In this document: piece after piece, positions 61,601 to 64,000 of the stretch
How positions within the stretch are numbered: position 1 is the stretch's first letter
Layout of the letters: each line of letters starts with the position of its first letter
NCBI RefSeq assembly: GCF_021347895.1
Contig: NC_067121.1
Span: 33,343,974 to 33,407,973 of the forward strand
Source of the DNA: Acanthochromis polyacanthus
Taxonomy: Eukaryota; Chordata; Actinopteri; Pomacentridae
Reading direction: 5' to 3'
Length of the DNA: 64,000 nt
The notes under the pieces: generated by a model
Told to the model about the DNA's origin: nothing
The model's input: only the letters and a program-made list of their open reading frames with translations
Databases searched by the model: none
Translations under genes and position numbers: made by a program

Positions 61601-63135
61601 AAATGTGTGTCTTCTCTTGATCTAAGGTGGTGTGTGTGCTTTCCCATGGAGAAAATGAGTGTGTCTATGGCACTGATGAGCAGCCGGTGCTTCTGCGAGA
61701 CCTGACGCTGCCTTTCAAAAGTGGTAGAGCGCCCACCTTGGCAGGGAAACCCAAGCTCTTCTTCATCCAAGCCTGCCAGGGTTCCGGCTACCAGGAGGGA
61801 GCCGTGCCTTGCCCCCCAACACCAGCAGCAGAGGAGGTGGAAAGAACAAGCCACTTTGAAGAAGACGCTGGTGCAGTCCGCAGTGAGACGGTGCCCTGGG
61901 ACGCAGACTTCTTGATAGGCATGGCCACCGTGCCAGAGTGCAAGTCGTTTCGAAACACCCTCACCGGCTCCATCTACATCCAGGAGCTGTGCAGGCAGCT
62001 GATCAAATCAGCAGGAAGGTGAGAGACAGCCAGAACGTTTACGATTATGGTGTTTCTTGACAGAACTTTAAAACCACACTTTACACCAGTTTAATCACAA
62101 TATCTGTCATAAAGTACAATCTCATTAGGCTCCTTCAGACATGCGCTCCTTATTATTATCAGACTGCATCTGAACCTGTCGGCTTCATATCTGAGCTGCT
62201 CACTTTTCAGTAAAAGTCACAACACCGGTCTAACTAGGTTGGACCTGGTAACATTTATGCATCACTTTCAACACAGAATAACTCTTGCAGTATGCAGTCT
62301 TGCATATTGTGCATGTACCATGGCTTTCTGCCACTGTGGTGAGTAGCATTATCATAAAAGTGACCTCTGTTTGGACAGAATGCCATCACTTTAACAGACC
62401 GAAGAAGCCAGAAATGCTACATATCTGACTCAGAATTAAATAGTTTCCTGCACAGTGTTTGTTTTTTCAAACAAATCTATACTGCATGACATAAAATTAT
62501 CAGAATGAAGCTGCGTATGTTCCTCTGTTTGATCTGTTTTGTGTCCTTGACCTGAAAACAGATGATAGTGACGTCTTTTTGATTGCAAAATGTTTAATTC
62601 CATTTTCACAGTTCATGGTAATGAGTAAATTATAATAATCCAAAAGCATTCAAAACCCAACAAATCTTATTCAATGTTACAGAGTATGATTCAGTCAATG
62701 GAAGACCAACTTTTGATGCATAACTCTCATGTTCCTGACACATTGGACCCATAGCCTCTTAGTTTAAGTTGAAAACTGCTTTTTGTGACAGTGAAGTGAG
62801 CCCTTTTCTTTCCAGAAAAATCAACATAATGTTTCTCATCTCTCAGACTAAGGCACATGATTAAAATTCATTCAGTCATTGTACTTATCTGTGGGTCTGC
62901 TTTTATTTTCAGATGTATCAGACAGCAGGATGTTGTGTTAAAATATTCCTACAATTCAGGAGTTGTAATTTTTCATGTGTTTCTAATGTTTTTGTGCAGC
63001 TCGGAGAAAGATGATATACTCTCTGTCCTGACGCGTGTGAACAGGGAGGTCAGCAGAGGGCTGTATTTGAATCGCAAGCAAATGCCACAGCCCAAGTACA
63101 CTCTCACCAAGAAGCTCGTCCTCAAGTATGTCTGA
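58691..63135 (+). CDS. casp8: Initiator caspase with tandem death-effector domains (caspase-8/10), 11 coding exons, 487 aa
   Basis: Exons: 58691-58798, 58962-59137, 59286-59388, 60076-60205, 60293-60345, 60436-60496, 60616-60680, 60790-60901, 61052-61179, 61627-62018, 63000-63135; all phases agree. Two death-effector domains (about residues 1-80 and 96-172) bind FADD. A linker follows, and the protease starts near YYDLTHKPRGLCVVINNEDF. Catalytic His is in VCVLSHG (about H319) and catalytic Cys in FFIQACQG (about C362), almost the same positions as in human caspase-8. The inter-subunit linker (HFEEDAGAVRSE) has acidic cleavage-type sites, and the small subunit ends with KQMPQPKYTLTKKLVLKYV. 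At 487 aa it matches caspase-8 (about 479). Caspase-10 is the alternative, since the two are hard to separate without a tree. A non-coding first exon probably ends at 55729, with an acceptor at 58625. AATAAA is at 63312. Confidence 0.9.
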
Positions 63136-63317
63136 GCTGACTGGGACCAAGTGCAATAATAATGATCTGTCACAGTCATAGATCCACACCAATCAGATTG
63201 TTTACAGTATTGTTGCGTTTGTTTGTGTGTGTGTCTGTATCATACAGAAGCTTGCATGAATTTCAGTATTACCTTGATCTTGAGATTTGAACAAAAATAA
63301 GGATCATGGTGAATAAA

Positions 63318-64000
63318 ATGACATTTTATTTTTAAAATCTTGTCTCATTCTCATCATTTTTCAAAATCAACATGAAGACATTATTGGGGATGTGGTGCTT
63401 TCAGTGACATGATTGCAGATGTCAGCACATTTATTGAAAAAGCTGAGTGAGTATTTTGAGGAGGAAACAAGTTTTGGAACCTCATGAAGTGCTTGGTGTA
63501 ATGTGACAGACACACAGGGAGACAAGATTCAAGGAAATCTGTGGAGACCATTATATCTTTTATAATTATATTAAGATTAAATGGGAAAAGGAAATGAACA
63601 TTTATCAGTCTAAACTTAAAGGATAGAAAAAACTAATCTGCTACCTAAAATAAAGAGTAAACAAACTGGTTCACAGCAATCCTTCTGGCACGTGTTAAAA
63701 AAATCTACATCCTAATTAAAGACTTTCTGGGACATGCAAGTTACATCACTTGCATTGTAAAACAAATGATTGTGTTGTTATTGATTGATATTTAAACACA
63801 GTATTATTGATTACAAGCAGGAAGGCAGAGCAATGGCTGGAAATTAATAGAGACATAACTTGTTAGTTGAGATAAACTACATAAAAGTACATAATGTCCA
63901 CTTCAAAAAATATATATATATGCAAATAGTAATTTGTTCTTTTACAGTTTGAGTCCATTTTTGTGTACCTCTAGGGTGTGCTCTTCCCTTCCCTCTGCGC
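63318..64000. other. 3' flank of the DED caspase, nothing recognised
   Basis: AT-rich sequence up to the window end with no supportable gene. A neighbouring CFLAR or caspase gene might begin outside the window. Confidence 0.45.

Overview
The window looks like a teleost fish chromosome, probably a spiny-rayed species. The genes are split into short exons with GT-AG introns. The spaces between them hold long CA and TA microsatellites and many DNA transposons (Tc1/mariner, piggyBac-type MITEs, hAT-like), plus Ty3/gypsy LTR DNA and LINE tails. Six genes could be assembled exon by exon with every intron phase agreeing, and there is one tRNA gene. No bacterial features, CRISPR arrays or operons were seen.

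Layout. 1-16.2 kb: no protein gene recognised; microsatellites, TE relics (a dead Tc1 transposase at 13.2-14.2 kb) and AT-rich stretches that could be conserved enhancers. 16.3-19.6 kb (+): homologue of human CXorf38 (311 aa). 21.5-25.9 kb (+): SAP/EAT-2-type single-SH2 adaptor (132 aa), with three transposons nested inside its last intron. 34.5-28.2 kb (-): class I cytokine receptor (335 aa) with a WSxWS motif, one membrane segment and a box 1 LFPPIP tail like the IL-5R/GM-CSFR/IL-13R alpha chains. 38.5 kb (-): tRNA-Glu(CTC). 38.9-43.2 kb: Ty3/gypsy element with 189-bp LTRs and a GCTG target duplication; its centre is replaced by hAT DNA. 43.5-46.5 kb (+): caspase-8-like protease with a CARD prodomain (388 aa). 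47.6-48.5 kb: broken tandem copy of that gene. 49.3-51.0 kb: complete Tc1-type transposon with an open 339-aa transposase. 51.9-55.0 kb (+): CATIP (ciliogenesis protein, 351 aa). 55.5-63.1 kb (+): tandem-DED initiator caspase of the caspase-8/10 type (487 aa), with an ISRE-like site upstream.

How it fits together. Four of the six genes are immune or cell-death genes: lymphocyte signalling adaptor, cytokine receptor, CARD caspase and DED caspase. The two caspases flanking CATIP agree with human chromosome 2q33-q35, where CASP8/CASP10/CFLAR and CATIP lie in the same broad region. The main structural story is a tandem duplication of the CARD caspase together with the CATIP promoter. The second copy lost its 5' exons at an AGCT microhomology, gained a frameshift, and has Ser in place of the catalytic Cys. 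A Tc1 element then landed in the second unit, so the first unit preserves the empty site.
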